A DNA stretch of 64,000 bases from Rhizobium oryzihabitans (GCF_010669145.1 NZ_CP048632.1:124001-188000); one strand, 5' to 3'. Shown: positions 17,249-27,956, numbered from the stretch's first letter. The notes: generated by a model not told the origin, from the letters alone. Made by a program: numbers and translations.

Positions 17249-17322
17249 AGGATTGCCCCAAAAAGAACGGCAAAGGCGTTGCATGAAGCAACGCCTGGCA
17301 TAAATTTCTGACAATCAGGGTG

Positions 17323-17339
17323 GGCCGGATGAACCGGCC
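17323..17339 (-). terminator. Hairpin after grxD
   Basis: GGCCGG (17323-17328) / CCGGCC (17334-17339) with a 5-base loop, 5 bases past the grxD stop. No U-tract; possible weak terminator. Confidence 0.4.
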
Positions 17340-17343
17340 GAAA

Positions 17344-17679
17344 TCAGGCCGCGCCGCGGACGCTGATACCCTGTTCTTGGAAGTGGTTTTGAAGTTCGCC
17401 GGACTGGAACATCTCTCTTACGATGTCACAGCCGCCGACGAATTCGCCCTTGACGTAGAGCTGCGGGATGGTCGGCCAGTTGGAGTAGTCCTTGATGCCC
17501 TGGCGGATATCTGCATCGGCAAGCACGTTGATGCCCTTGTAGTCGACGCCGAGATAATCGAGGATCTGTACCACCTGGCCGGAAAAACCGCACTGCGGAA
17601 ATTGCGGGGTGCCCTTCATGAAAAGAACGATATCGTTGCTCTTCACTTCGCTGTCGATCATGTCGTGAATGCCGCTCAT
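17344..17679 (-). CDS. grxD: Monothiol glutaredoxin (Grx4/GrxD type, CGFS)
   Basis: A 111-residue monothiol glutaredoxin that carries a [2Fe-2S] cluster, often with a BolA partner, for iron-sulfur delivery and iron sensing. The CGFS active site is at 30-33 (C30). [27 protein letters not shown] and GGCDI complete the glutathione-binding site. AAAGGA precedes the start. A bolA-family gene lies 1.8 kb upstream on the same strand; the pair is commonly neighbours in alphaproteobacteria, here separated by two other genes. It functionally complements the suf operon at 45-52 kb. Confidence 0.95.
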   Translation of the reverse strand: MSGIHDMIDSEVKSNDIVLFMKGTPQFPQCGFSGQVVQILDYLGVDYKGINVLADADIRQGIKDYSNWPTIPQLYVKGEFVGGCDIVREMFQSGELQNHFQEQGISVRGAA

Positions 17680-17825
17680 AGGCCTATTCCTTTCACATGC
17701 GGTTCAAGGCCGCTGCTTTCTCTTTGTCCCTAAATAACATGTCGCGGCGCGATTTCCACCCGTCGGACGGAAAAAATGCGTGGGTGTTGCAATGCGTCAC
17801 AGCTCGGAAAAGCCCGTTGTTTGGC

Positions 17826-18077
17826 TCATCGAAGCCGCTGTCTGCTGCGCGCGGCGGCGGTGCGTCTTTTGCTCACCTGTTTCTTGGCCGGCGTGGATTT
17901 GACCGCGGCGTTGATTGCTGCTTCTAGCACGGAGCCGACGATTCCGCCTGCAAGGGACGTGTTGCTTTTTGTCCGGCGGCGGGTGCGGCGGGTCTTGCGA
18001 AGACCGGTCTTGGTGAGGATTTCAGACAGTGCGCCCTTGACGACGCCGTTGAGCACTTGATCGACGATGCCAGACAA
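17826..18077 (-). CDS. Basic 83-residue protein of unknown function
   Basis: Small basic protein starting with TTG at 18077, with GAGGGA a few bases upstream. The N-terminal half is SGIVDQVLNGVVKGALSEIL, then a strongly basic run RKTRRTRRRTK, then a hydrophobic GGIVGSVLEAAINAAVKS and a basic tail. No family recognised. Two amphipathic helices separated by an Arg-rich stretch could bind membrane or nucleic acid. No ATG is available, so reality depends on the TTG start; the good ribosome binding site supports it. Confidence 0.55.
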   Translation of the reverse strand: MSGIVDQVLNGVVKGALSEILTKTGLRKTRRTRRRTKSNTSLAGGIVGSVLEAAINAAVKSTPAKKQVSKRRTAAARSRQRLR

Positions 18078-18189
18078 AATTCCCTCGCCAATAAATAAAA
18101 ATCATATTTCTGTCGCGATTTTTACTATACGTGCATCGCCCACTGTATCAAGCGATCCTTTTGGGTGTCTCCAGCCCGAAGGTTTATGC

Positions 18190-19338
18190 ATGCCGACCGT
18201 CAAGTCACGACTTGTTCTTTATTTCCCCGGCTTCGATCCGCTGGATGCGGCGGCCCATCATCTGCGCTATCAGCGGGCGGCGGCGCTTGCCGGCAAGACA
18301 TGGGGGGTGGACTATACGGTGGGAGCGCTTGAGACTACGCCGGCGGGCGAAACATTCACGGTGGAGGCCTCGGCCGGTGACTGGCGGACGCGTTCCACCA
18401 TCTTCGTCTATGATCATAATGCGGTGATATCGCGCCTGCGGGATATGCCCGTCTGGCGGCAGGTCGGGCTGGGCTTTGCGGCTGCGGGCGGTATCGTCGC
18501 AGAAGGCGGGGCAGGGCGCTATCTTCGTCATGCCTGGCGTTTCGGTCTTTTCTTCATTTTTCCGTTCCTGCTGATGCTGGTGGGCGGCGCGCTTGCGGCG
18601 GGCATTGCCCTGTCGCCGCTGCTGTTTGGTTTCCCCCTCTGGCTCTTCGTGATCAGTCTTCCCGCTGCGGCCCTGTTCTTCGTGAAGGCGTTTCTGCCCT
18701 TCGCTGAGCGGTTTCATACGTTGCATCTTTACGCCGACTGGCGCTTCGCGCTGGCCGTCGGCCGCGATGAGCCGATTTCCCGTGATTGGATCGAAGAGAA
18801 GGCGGCCCTTGTCCTCAAGGCGTTGGAGCAGCCTTCTGAGGAGGTTCTGGTCGTGTCGCACAGCATGGGGGCGAGCCTCGCGCTCGCCGTGATCGGCCGT
18901 GTGCTGGAACTCGAACCCGATGCGCTGGATGGCCGGAAATTGTCCTTTGCCACGCTCGGTGGTGCTGCCCTGCAATGCGCGCTGCTGTCGAGTGCGGACA
19001 GGCTGCGACAGAGCGTCGGCACGATCGCGCATCACCCGGAGGTGACATGGTTCGATATCCAGTGCCTCACCGATCCCATTCATCTCTACAGGTGTAACAC
19101 GGTGGCGCTGACCGGCCATAAGGATGCGCCGCTGCCGAAGATCGTGCCGATCCGCTTCAAGCATTCGCTTTCGCCGGAGCGGTATAAAAAGAACAAGCGA
19201 AACTTCCTGCGCATGCACCGGCAATATGTTCTGGGGCCTGATCGCAAATCCGGTTACGATTTTACGCTGCTAACGGCTGGACCTTTACCGGCCGCATCTT
19301 TTGCCGATCTGGAATCGCAGAGCCCGCCTGTTTTATAA
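18190..19338 (+). CDS. Membrane-inserted alpha/beta-hydrolase-like protein
   Basis: A 382-residue protein of unknown substrate. The N-terminal part begins with a beta strand and oxyanion-type segment YFPGFDPLDAAAHHLRYQRA. Two long hydrophobic helices follow at about 119-141 and 146-169. The nucleophile-elbow GxSxG-like motif SHSMGAS is at 223-229 (S225), and HPEVTWFDIQCLTDPIHLY follows. Bacterial relatives are annotated only as hypothetical or alpha/beta hydrolase proteins. A membrane hairpin inserted between the first strand region and the nucleophile is unusual for a lipase-like fold. The start at 18190 has weak upstream signals; a longer frame from 18067 overlaps the divergent gene. Confidence 0.72.
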   Translation: MPTVKSRLVLYFPGFDPLDAAAHHLRYQRAAALAGKTWGVDYTVGALETTPAGETFTVEASAGDWRTRSTIFVYDHNAVISRLRDMPVWRQVGLGFAAAGGIVAEGGAGRYLRHAWRFGLFFIFPFLLMLVGGALAAGIALSPLLFGFPLWLFVISLPAAALFFVKAFLPFAERFHTLHLYADWRFALAVGRDEPISRDWIEEKAALVLKALEQPSEEVLVVSHSMGASLALAVIGRVLELEPDALDGRKLSFATLGGAALQCALLSSADRLRQSVGTIAHHPEVTWFDIQCLTDPIHLYRCNTVALTGHKDAPLPKIVPIRFKHSLSPERYKKNKRNFLRMHRQYVLGPDRKSGYDFTLLTAGPLPAASFADLESQSPPVL

Positions 19339-19367
19339 GCGGCTACCGCTCATTCTCCCGGATATGA

Positions 19368-19400
19368 AAAGGCCCGCGTGAGAGTATCACGCGGGCCTTT
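19368..19400. terminator. Bidirectional terminator
   Basis: Perfect 14-bp stem AAAGGCCCGCGTGA (19368-19381) / TCACGCGGGCCTTT (19387-19400), GAGTA loop. It lies between the plus-strand hydrolase-like gene and minus-strand bolA and can serve both. Confidence 0.85.
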
Positions 19401-19474
19401 GATTTTAGTCCGGAGCCTTTATGCGTTGGCAGGACAGTGAAACTGTCTTGCCCGAACGGCTTTGACGGCCACGG

Positions 19475-19708
19475 TCATTCGGGAGCCGAGGTCTGCAAGG
19501 CAAGGGCGTGCAGAACACCGCCCATATTGCCCTTCAGCGCGTCATAGACCATCTGGTGCTGCTGCACGCGGGTCTTGCCCTTGAACGCTTCCGCGACGAC
19601 TTCCGCCGCGTAATGGTCGCCATCACCGGCCAGATCGCGGATCGTGACCTTTGCCCCGGGAATTCCCGCCTTAATCATGTCTTCAATGTCGCCGGGTTTC
19701 ATGGGCAT
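19475..19708 (-). CDS. BolA family protein
   Basis: A 77-residue BolA-like protein (BolA2/IbaG-like length). It is expected to form a cluster-bridging heterodimer with a monothiol glutaredoxin and act in iron-sulfur trafficking. Family marks are the MKPGDIEDMIKAGIPGAKVTIRDL start, DGDHYAAEVV, and the conserved histidine in VQQHQMVYDALKG. AAGGAGA precedes the ATG. It lies 16 bases downstream of purL and is probably co-transcribed with it; the CGFS glutaredoxin is 1.8 kb further on. Confidence 0.93.
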   Translation of the reverse strand: MPMKPGDIEDMIKAGIPGAKVTIRDLAGDGDHYAAEVVAEAFKGKTRVQQHQMVYDALKGNMGGVLHALALQTSAPE

Positions 19709-19724
19709 GGTGTTTCTCCTTAAT

Positions 19725-22072
<2,348 letters not shown>

Positions 22073-22663
22073 TCAGAACTTGTAGCCGACCATTAGTCCC
22101 ACACGCGTCAGCCCGTCATTGGGGCCGTCGCACAGATTGGCGTGGGAGGCATGTTCGATCTGAGTCGAAATATTCCAGTTGCTGTTGAAGCGATATCCGA
22201 TGGCGGCATATTCATGAAAAAGCACGCGGCAGCCGAATTCCGCGCCGGTTTCGCCCGGGCCGTTTCTCAGCCTGCCATCATGCCACAGGCCGCCAAAGCC
22301 GAGGTCGACGAAAATTTTCGGATTGAGGTCGAAGGTCCAGTTGACGCCGCCGTAAATGGTATTTGCTTCGCCCTCGGTGCCGATTTCCGCACCCAGATGC
22401 AGTCGTGGGCGGGCAAGCTTTTCGCCAAGGGTGACGGCCGAGGCGCTGGCGAAGGGATCGAAATAGGCGGTAAAGGCCGGGAATACGCCGTCTTCGCCAC
22501 CGCCACCGCGATCGGCGAGCGAGGTCGTGACCCCGAAACGCAATTCATCGAACACCGTGCCGTCTGCGGCGGCGGCCGGCGTCATGTCACTCAACACACA
22601 TGCTGCGAAAACCATCGCGAGAGCAACAAATGCCCTGGCGGATATGGAACCGAATGCTGCCAT
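22073..22663 (-). CDS. PagL-like lipid A 3-O-deacylase / acyloxyacyl hydrolase family
   Basis: Outer-membrane beta-barrel protein of 196 residues with an N-terminal signal peptide (hydrophobic about 10-33, cleavage near AAA-DG) and a C-terminal aromatic residue typical of barrel proteins. The C-terminal block IEHASHANLCDGPND contains the H-x-S-type catalytic pattern of PagL with a following acidic residue, suggesting removal of a 3-O-acyl chain from lipid A. Alternating strands such as IYGGVNWTFDLNPKIFVDLGFGG match an eight-stranded barrel. The start at 22663 follows GGGGAA. Catalytic assignment is by motif only. Confidence 0.75.
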   Translation of the reverse strand: MAAFGSISARAFVALAMVFAACVLSDMTPAAAADGTVFDELRFGVTTSLADRGGGGEDGVFPAFTAYFDPFASASAVTLGEKLARPRLHLGAEIGTEGEANTIYGGVNWTFDLNPKIFVDLGFGGLWHDGRLRNGPGETGAEFGCRVLFHEYAAIGYRFNSNWNISTQIEHASHANLCDGPNDGLTRVGLMVGYKF

Positions 22664-22770
22664 CGAATCATTCCCCGCTCCGAAGTAGGGAAAGGATGGC
22701 AGATTCGCCGGTTTGGTAAATAATGAGTTACTGAATTAGAGGTCGTGTTGCAGGAAAGACTCGTTCCCGC

Positions 22771-24189
22771 TCACGCCTCGCTTTCATAACCGGCCGAACC
22801 ATTATCGAGCAGATGCCGCAAGGTGCCGAAGGCATGGGTTAGATCCTCGCGTTTGGGAGGCCCGGAGAAGCTGATGCGGACACGGTGGAAAACCTTCTCC
22901 GTGCGCCCGGCCTTGAACTCGTCCTCGTCGTCGATCAGCACGCCTTCCTTCATGGCGGCATTGCGGAATGTACCGGAAAGCCAGGGTTCGGGCAGTCGCA
23001 GCCACAGGAAGGCGATATCCGGCAGGGAGTTGAATTCCAGCCCGGTAAAAACGCGTCTGGCGATCGCCTCGCGCTGGTTGATCTCGGCAATGCAATCCTT
23101 GCGGATGTCATCGGCGTCGCCGCTGTTGACGAGCCGCGCATTCAGTTCTGCCAGCATGAAGGGCAGGCCGCCTGTTATCATCGAATGCGAAATGCGTATC
23201 CGCGATGAGAATTGTGCCGGGCAGGCGACCCAGCCGCCGCGGACGCCGGCGGAAACGGATTTGGACAGCCCGCCGATAACGAAGGTTATATCGGGCGCAA
23301 ATTCGGCAATCAGGGGAATGGCCTCGCGGGTCATGGCGCCATAGAGATTGTCCTCGACGATCCATACGCCGTATCTGCGGGCGATATCGGCGATTGCCCG
23401 CCGCCGCTCCTCGGGCAGGGTGGCGCAGGTCGGGTTCTGGCCGGCCGACATCAGGAAGATCATCTTGGGGTGCTGCTGGGCGCAGACGCGCTCGAAATCA
23501 TCAGGGACAATGCCCTTCTCATCCGCTTCCACCAGCGTTACCCGCCGTCCGGCGAGCGCGGCGCTGCGGCTGATATGGGAATAGGTGAGGGGCTCGAAAA
23601 CGATCCGGTCGCCCGGCGCCGTCATCGCCGTCACAACGCTCATTACCGCCGCATGGGCGCCGAGCGTCGAAACAATGTTTTCCGGTTTCGGCGACCAGCC
23701 GTTCTGGGAAAGCCAGCGGACGCCCGCCATACACCAGCTGTCTGGAAGCGTGCGGGTGTAGTTGGCGACTTCGAAAGGATGGTCCCGGGTGACGGCCTCG
23801 ATGTGCCGGGTGATCAGCACGCTCTGGCCGACATCGGGTGCAGCTGTGGTGTTCAGCCGAAACTCCGCGCTGGTTTCGATCGGGTGGCGTGTGCCGCCGA
23901 ATCCAGACGCTGCCGGTTCGATACGTGACGACGGGGCAGGGGTCTTGCTCTCGTTGACATAAGTACCGCGCCCGACTTCGCCGCTGACGAGACCACGTTC
24001 GTGGATGAGCGCATAGGCGCGGCTGATTGTGCCGATTGTCACACCCAGATCATAAGCGAGATTGCGCTGCGGCGGCAATTTCGAACCTGCCTTCAGAATG
24101 CCATCCGAAATCGCACCTTCGATACTGTCTGCAAGGCGCAGGTAAATGGGCCCATTGCCCTCGGTAATGTCGGGAAGCCAATTTGTCAT
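22771..24189 (-). CDS. MocR-type GntR regulator with aminotransferase domain
   Basis: Chimeric transcription factor of 472 residues. An N-terminal GntR winged helix (about 10-80, with LPPQRNLAYDLGVTIGTISRAYA) is fused to a class I aminotransferase-like domain that binds PLP. Lysine K310 in GGLSKSVSAG is the expected PLP Schiff-base residue, and VEDNLYG (D280) the ring-nitrogen aspartate. MocR proteins such as PdxR and GabR sense PLP or amino-PLP adducts. The gene is divergent from a DUF1127 gene, and ATTGTAT repeats lie between them. No Shine-Dalgarno is visible before the ATG. The regulated pathway is unknown. Confidence 0.92.
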   Translation of the reverse strand: MTNWLPDITEGNGPIYLRLADSIEGAISDGILKAGSKLPPQRNLAYDLGVTIGTISRAYALIHERGLVSGEVGRGTYVNESKTPAPSSRIEPAASGFGGTRHPIETSAEFRLNTTAAPDVGQSVLITRHIEAVTRDHPFEVANYTRTLPDSWCMAGVRWLSQNGWSPKPENIVSTLGAHAAVMSVVTAMTAPGDRIVFEPLTYSHISRSAALAGRRVTLVEADEKGIVPDDFERVCAQQHPKMIFLMSAGQNPTCATLPEERRRAIADIARRYGVWIVEDNLYGAMTREAIPLIAEFAPDITFVIGGLSKSVSAGVRGGWVACPAQFSSRIRISHSMITGGLPFMLAELNARLVNSGDADDIRKDCIAEINQREAIARRVFTGLEFNSLPDIAFLWLRLPEPWLSGTFRNAAMKEGVLIDDEDEFKAGRTEKVFHRVRISFSGPPKREDLTHAFGTLRHLLDNGSAGYESEA

Positions 24190-24193
24190 GGTG

Positions 24194-24233
24194 ACAATTT
24201 ATGCATTGTATCTATGCGCAAGTCAATTGTATT
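24194..24233. promoter_or_regulatory. Probable MocR operator: direct repeats 21 bp apart
   Basis: ATTGTATC (24205-24212) and ATTGTATT (24226-24233) are direct repeats exactly 21 bp apart. ACAAT (24194-24198) pairs with ATTGT (24205-24209) as an inverted repeat. Direct repeats two helical turns apart are the usual MocR binding pattern. A reverse copy GATACAAT occurs at 24316-24323 within the DUF1127 coding start. Confidence 0.6.
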
Positions 24234-24282
24234 TATTGGATGCATTAACTGAGGCTGAACGCACGGAGACAATAGGTGCAAT

Positions 24283-24588
24283 ATGCGCAAGATGGATCAA
24301 TACCTTTCGACAACGGATACAATTTATCCTGACGGTTACGAACGGGAACGCGTGTTCCGCGATGCCGGCGACATGGTCGCACCGGCGCCGTATCCGGCTG
24401 AGATCGCTCGCACGCTTATTGGTCGCCTGATTACGGGCTTGTTCAATTGGCACGATAAACGACAGGGACGGCTCGCTTTGCGGGAACTGTCGGACGATCT
24501 TCTGCAGGATATTGGCGTGACGCGCGACGAGGCCTTGAAAGAGGCCGCAAAGTCACAGCTTTTCTCGTGGCCAACGCGGCCGCTTTGA
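24283..24588 (+). CDS. DUF1127 domain small protein
   Basis: A 101-residue protein with a C-terminal DUF1127 domain at about 55-90 (RQGRLALRELSDDLLQDIGVTRDEA). A longer polar N-terminal region contains a Tyr/Asp-rich start. It is divergent from a MocR regulator and carries MocR-type repeats both in the intergenic region and just inside its own 5' coding end, so it is the likely regulated target. A second ATG at 24292 is possible. The gene ends in a hairpin terminator at 24646-24685. DUF1127 proteins have been linked to RNA turnover in other alphaproteobacteria; here the function is unknown. Confidence 0.85.
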   Translation: MRKMDQYLSTTDTIYPDGYERERVFRDAGDMVAPAPYPAEIARTLIGRLITGLFNWHDKRQGRLALRELSDDLLQDIGVTRDEALKEAAKSQLFSWPTRPL

Positions 24589-24645
24589 TTTTCTGCCGGA
24601 GAGCGGCGCCATCTTTCCCCGGTGCCTGAATTGCCATTCGGCAGG

Positions 24646-24685
24646 CCCGCCACGCCAGTCCCAACCGGCGTTGGCGGGTCTTTTT
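24646..24685 (+). terminator. Rho-independent terminator after the DUF1127 gene
   Basis: CCCGCCA (24646-24652) pairs with TGGCGGG (24672-24678). An inner CGCC/GGCG continues the stem with one bulge, and TTTTTGTGTTT follows. Confidence 0.8.
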
Positions 24686-24774
24686 GTGTTTGGACTGCTT
24701 GGAGCATTTTCGCCAAACCAATACACCTAAACATATGACGTGAGGAGTTTCCTGCCGCGATGCATCCCCACGCC

Positions 24775-24805
24775 CCTCATTCCTGTGACAAGCACAGGAA
24801 TGAGG
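24775..24805. repeat. Short palindromic repeat element
   Basis: Perfect 13-bp inverted repeat, CCTCATTCCTGTG (24775-24787) and CACAGGAATGAGG (24793-24805), with ACAAG between. It lies alone between the DUF1127 gene and the lipoprotein gene. The sequence resembles palindromes scattered in rhizobial genomes, and no second copy was noticed in this window. Confidence 0.55.
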
Positions 24806-24882
24806 AAGCGAGCGCGTATTACAAAGGGCAAGCGTCTTAACCGACGCGCCGGCCTAGAATCTTTTTGTCGCGTACGATGAGA

Positions 24883-25287
24883 TCAGCAGCCCTTGCCGCC
24901 ATTCGCCCAGCGTTTGACATCGGTTGCGATGCGGCCGGAAACGGTCTCGTTCATCATGGGACCGAAAGCATCGAGCTTTGCCGGGTTACCCTCGGCCTGT
25001 ACGACCAGCATGGGGCGCGATTCCGGGCTGTTGCGCGGCACGAGCAGAATGCGCGGCCTGCCGGAGAAGGAGTTCAACTCCGGCGCCAGACGGTAGGCCT
25101 TGAAAGCTGCATCCCCCGACTTGAACCAGCAGGCATTGGCACCGAGCGCGATCCGTTCCATCGTCGGCAGGGCGGCGCGGGAAACGGAGGCAGCCGGCTG
25201 CGGTTTCGGCTGGCAGGCGGCGAGTGCGACGGCAGCAAGGATCAGTCCGGTAGCTTTGTGGGCATTCAGTCGAAAAGCAAGAGACAT
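24883..25287 (-). CDS. Small putative lipoprotein
   Basis: A 134-residue protein with a lipoprotein signal: basic N-terminus, a hydrophobic run about 12-24, and lipobox LAAC with the modified Cys at 25, followed by Gln-Pro (Q26-P27), consistent with outer-membrane sorting. The mature part is basic and polar, contains RPRILLVPRNSPESRPM, and ends in a cysteine. No enzymatic motif. It lies 78 bases downstream of purQ but beyond the purQ terminator, so it is probably separately expressed. Function unknown. Confidence 0.78.
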   Translation of the reverse strand: MSLAFRLNAHKATGLILAAVALAACQPKPQPAASVSRAALPTMERIALGANACWFKSGDAAFKAYRLAPELNSFSGRPRILLVPRNSPESRPMLVVQAEGNPAKLDAFGPMMNETVSGRIATDVKRWANGGKGC

Positions 25288-25334
25288 CAGGTCATCCAGA
25301 AGAGAGGCCGAAGCGGCAGCCGCAAGCGGGCATT

Positions 25335-25358
25335 AAAAAGGCGGGCTTGAAGCCCGCC
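25335..25358 (-). terminator. Terminator of the purS-purQ transcript
   Basis: GGCGGGC (25340-25346) / GCCCGCC (25352-25358), loop of 5, followed on the minus strand by five T (25335-25339). It is placed 8 bases after the purQ stop. Confidence 0.85.
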
Positions 25359-25365
25359 CGGTCTG

Positions 25366-26037
25366 TCAGGCTGCGATGACGCCGAGCGCCGAGGCAAAGA
25401 GGCCGCGGCCGTCATTGCCGCCATGGGCGGCTTCGATCAGGTTTTCAGGATGCGGCATCATGCCGAGAACGTTGCCCTGTGCGTTGATGACGCCGGCAAT
25501 GTCGTTCAGCGAGCCGTTGGGGTTGGTGCCGTCAGCATAACGGAACACGACCTGACCGTTGTCTTCAACGGACTTGAGCTCATCCGTATCGAGGAAGTAG
25601 TTGCCGTCGTGATGGGCGACGGGGCAACGCAGGACCTGGCCCTTGTCATAGGCACGGGTGAATTCGGTGTCGTTGTTGACGACTTCGAGCTTCACTTCAC
25701 GGCAGACGAATTTCAGGGAGGCGTTGCGCATCAGCGCGCCCGGCAGCATGCCCGCTTCGACCAGTATCTGGAAGCCGTTGCAGACGCCGAGAACCTTGAC
25801 GCCCTTTTCGGCCTTTTCGCGGATGGCCTGCATGACCGGCATACGGGCGGCAATCGCGCCGCAACGCAGATAGTCACCGTAGGAGAAGCCGCCGGGAATG
25901 ACGATCAGGTCCACATCCGGAAGTGCCGTTTCCGTCTGCCAGATGGTGACGGGCGCCGTGCCGGAGATTTTCGTGAGCGCCGCGATCATGTCGCGGTCGC
26001 GGTTCAGGCCGGGAAGTTGGACGACAGCGGATTTCAT
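25366..26037 (-). CDS. purQ: FGAM synthase glutaminase subunit PurQ
   Basis: Class I glutamine amidotransferase subunit that supplies ammonia to PurL for FGAM formation. It has 223 residues. The catalytic nucleophile C86 is in GVCNGFQ, and the His/Glu of the triad lie in PHPENL (H196, E198). [15 protein letters not shown] near 47-61 is typical. It is 21 bases after purS, confirming the three-subunit small-PurL type of FGAM synthase (PurS, PurQ, PurL). A terminator follows immediately, so purL is on a separate transcript. Confidence 0.97.
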   Translation of the reverse strand: MKSAVVQLPGLNRDRDMIAALTKISGTAPVTIWQTETALPDVDLIVIPGGFSYGDYLRCGAIAARMPVMQAIREKAEKGVKVLGVCNGFQILVEAGMLPGALMRNASLKFVCREVKLEVVNNDTEFTRAYDKGQVLRCPVAHHDGNYFLDTDELKSVEDNGQVVFRYADGTNPNGSLNDIAGVINAQGNVLGMMPHPENLIEAAHGGNDGRGLFASALGVIAA

Positions 26038-26058
26038 GGTCGGCGGCTCCTGCGGCTT

Positions 26059-26301
26059 TTAGAGAATGGCGATAGAGTAGTTTTCGATAACCGTATTGGC
26101 CAGAAGCTTTTCGCACATCGCCTTCAGGTCGGTCTCGGCCTTGGCCTTGTCGGCGCCTTCGAGCTCCAGGTCGAAGACCTTGCCCTGACGGACATGGCCG
26201 ACGCCGCCGAAACCGAGGCTGCCGAGCGCGCCTTCGATTGCCTTGCCCTGCGGATCGAGAACGCCGTTCTTCAGCGTAACAGTCACCCGTGCCTTGATCA
26301 C
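26059..26301 (-). CDS. purS: FGAM synthase subunit PurS
   Basis: An 80-residue bridging subunit that assembles PurL and PurQ and channels ammonia. MIKARVTVTLKNGVLDPQGKAIEGAL and the acidic FDLELEGAD segment are typical, and the length is normal. It lies between purC (55 bases upstream) and purQ (21 bases downstream) on the minus strand. Confidence 0.95.
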   Translation of the reverse strand: MIKARVTVTLKNGVLDPQGKAIEGALGSLGFGGVGHVRQGKVFDLELEGADKAKAETDLKAMCEKLLANTVIENYSIAIL

Positions 26302-26329
26302 CTGATCTTCTCCTGATTTTACCTTGCTA

Positions 26330-26365
26330 GGCCAATATTACTTCACGCGGCCGATATTACTTTAC
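26330..26365. repeat. 17-bp near-perfect tandem duplication at the purC stop
   Basis: GGCCAATATTACTTCAC (26330-26346) and GGCCGATATTACTTTAC (26349-26365) match at 15 of 17 positions with a 2-base gap. The purC stop codon lies in the second unit. It looks like a small local duplication of the gene end. Confidence 0.6.
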
Positions 26366-27121
26366 CAAGACTGGGCCGGTGCCGCGGATCGGTTCGTTTT
26401 CATTGATGATGCCGAGACGGCGCGCAACTTCGGAATAGGCTTCGAGAAGCCCGCCCATGTCGCGGCGGAACAGATCCTTGTCCATCTTCTTCTGGGTCTC
26501 GATGTCCCAGAGACGGCAGCTGTCTGGCGAAATCTCGTCGGCGAGGATGATGCGCATCATGTCGCCTTCGAAAAGCCGGCCGCATTCGATCTTGAAATCG
26601 ACGAGCTGGATGCCGACGCCGAGGAAGAGGCCGGACAGGAAGTCGTTGACGCGGATGGCCAGCGCCATGATGTCGTCAAGCTCGGCGGGGTTGGCCCAGC
26701 CGAAAGCCGTGATGTGCTCTTCGGAGACCATCGGGTCTTCGAGCTCGTCGGACTTGTAATAGAATTCGATGATGGAGCGCGGCAGCACCACGCCTTCCTC
26801 GATGCCGAGGCGCTTGGACAGAGAGCCGGCGGCGACATTGCGCACGACGATCTCGAGCGGGATCATCTCCACTTCCTTGATCAGCTGCTCGCGCATGTTG
26901 AGGCGGCGGATGAAGTGCGTGGGAATGCCGATCTTGTTCAGATGCGTGAAGACATATTCGCAGATACGGTTGTTCAGCACACCCTTGCCGTCGATGACTT
27001 CGTGTTTCTTCTTGTTGAAGGCGGTCGCATCGTCCTTGAAGAACTGGATAAGCGTGCCTGGCTCCGGACCTTCGTAAAGGATCTTGGCCTTGCCTTCGTA
27101 AATACGGCGGCGACGGTTCAT
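26357..27121 (-). CDS. purC: Phosphoribosylaminoimidazole-succinocarboxamide synthase (SAICAR synthetase)
   Basis: Joins CAIR and aspartate using ATP to form SAICAR in purine synthesis. It has 254 residues. N-terminal [20 protein letters not shown] carries the ATP-binding YEGKAK motif, [15 protein letters not shown] matches the catalytic region, and [14 protein letters not shown] is the second signature. The start at 27121 gives the family N-terminus; a start 22 codons earlier is open but adds a non-homologous extension. PurB, the next enzyme after PurC, is encoded 0.8 kb upstream on the same strand. Confidence 0.97.
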   Translation of the reverse strand: MNRRRRIYEGKAKILYEGPEPGTLIQFFKDDATAFNKKKHEVIDGKGVLNNRICEYVFTHLNKIGIPTHFIRRLNMREQLIKEVEMIPLEIVVRNVAAGSLSKRLGIEEGVVLPRSIIEFYYKSDELEDPMVSEEHITAFGWANPAELDDIMALAIRVNDFLSGLFLGVGIQLVDFKIECGRLFEGDMMRIILADEISPDSCRLWDIETQKKMDKDLFRRDMGGLLEAYSEVARRLGIINENEPIRGTGPVLVK

Positions 27122-27324
27122 AATGGCAGGTCTCTTGGTTGACGCCGATTCTGGTGGCGTTACGTTTCTGTCTTTGAGCGGTCCCATAAAGGAAAAGAGT
27201 GCATTCTACAATGCAGCGCGCATATCTTCCCTTCAATTCTTATGTCGGGCCGACAATGTCCCATGGCTGAAAATCGGCCGGCGCGAGCGGCAAGGGGCGG
27301 GACGGGTCTCGCCCTTCGTCCCTC

Positions 27325-27888
27325 TCAGGGCTCGTTTGCCTTCAGGCGGCTCAGGAACTGGGCGAACACCATGCCGCCTTCGGGCCATGGGCCATGGCCG
27401 GACTCGGCGTTGATATGGCCGGACATGCCGGCATCGATCAGCAGCGAACCCCAGGCGGCGGCAATATCGTCGGCATGTTCATAGGAGCCGAAGGGATCGT
27501 TGCGGCTGGCGATGGTGATGGCCGGAAATGGCAGCGGATCGCGCGGATAGGGGCCGAAGGTCATCAGATGTTTCGGCCGGATATCCGGATTGGCGACATC
27601 CGGCGGTGCGACGAGAAGCGCGCCTGCAACTTTCCTGCCGATTTCCGGAATGGCGTGGATGACGGTCGGAACACCCAGCGAATGGGCGACGAGAACGACG
27701 GGCTTGGTCGAGGCGTTGACCTCTTCCACGAGCCGCGCCACCCAATCGTGCCTCACCGGTTTTGTCCACTCGGCCTGCTCGACACGGCGCGCGGTGGAAA
27801 GCTTGCGCTCCCAGCGGGTCTGCCAGTGGTCTGGGCCGGAATTGGTGTAACCCGGTACGATGAGGATATCTGCTTCTGAAACTTTCAT
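27325..27888 (-). CDS. RBBP9/YdeN-type serine hydrolase
   Basis: Small alpha/beta hydrolase of 187 residues. The family start LIVPGYTNSGPDHWQTRWE is clear. The nucleophile elbow VAHSLGVPT has its serine near 75. A C-terminal GHINAESGHGPWPEG supplies the histidine. Relatives are esterases of unknown physiological substrate. It lies between purB and purC with about 70 and 200 base gaps, so it may be carried along in the purine cluster. A start 12 codons earlier is possible but less typical. Confidence 0.85.
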   Translation of the reverse strand: MKVSEADILIVPGYTNSGPDHWQTRWERKLSTARRVEQAEWTKPVRHDWVARLVEEVNASTKPVVLVAHSLGVPTVIHAIPEIGRKVAGALLVAPPDVANPDIRPKHLMTFGPYPRDPLPFPAITIASRNDPFGSYEHADDIAAAWGSLLIDAGMSGHINAESGHGPWPEGGMVFAQFLSRLKANEP

Positions 27889-27956
27889 GCGCCCATATCT
27901 GTGTCGTGACGCCGCCGCGATCAAGGCCGCGACGGCATTAACTTCAGGGTGTTTGC

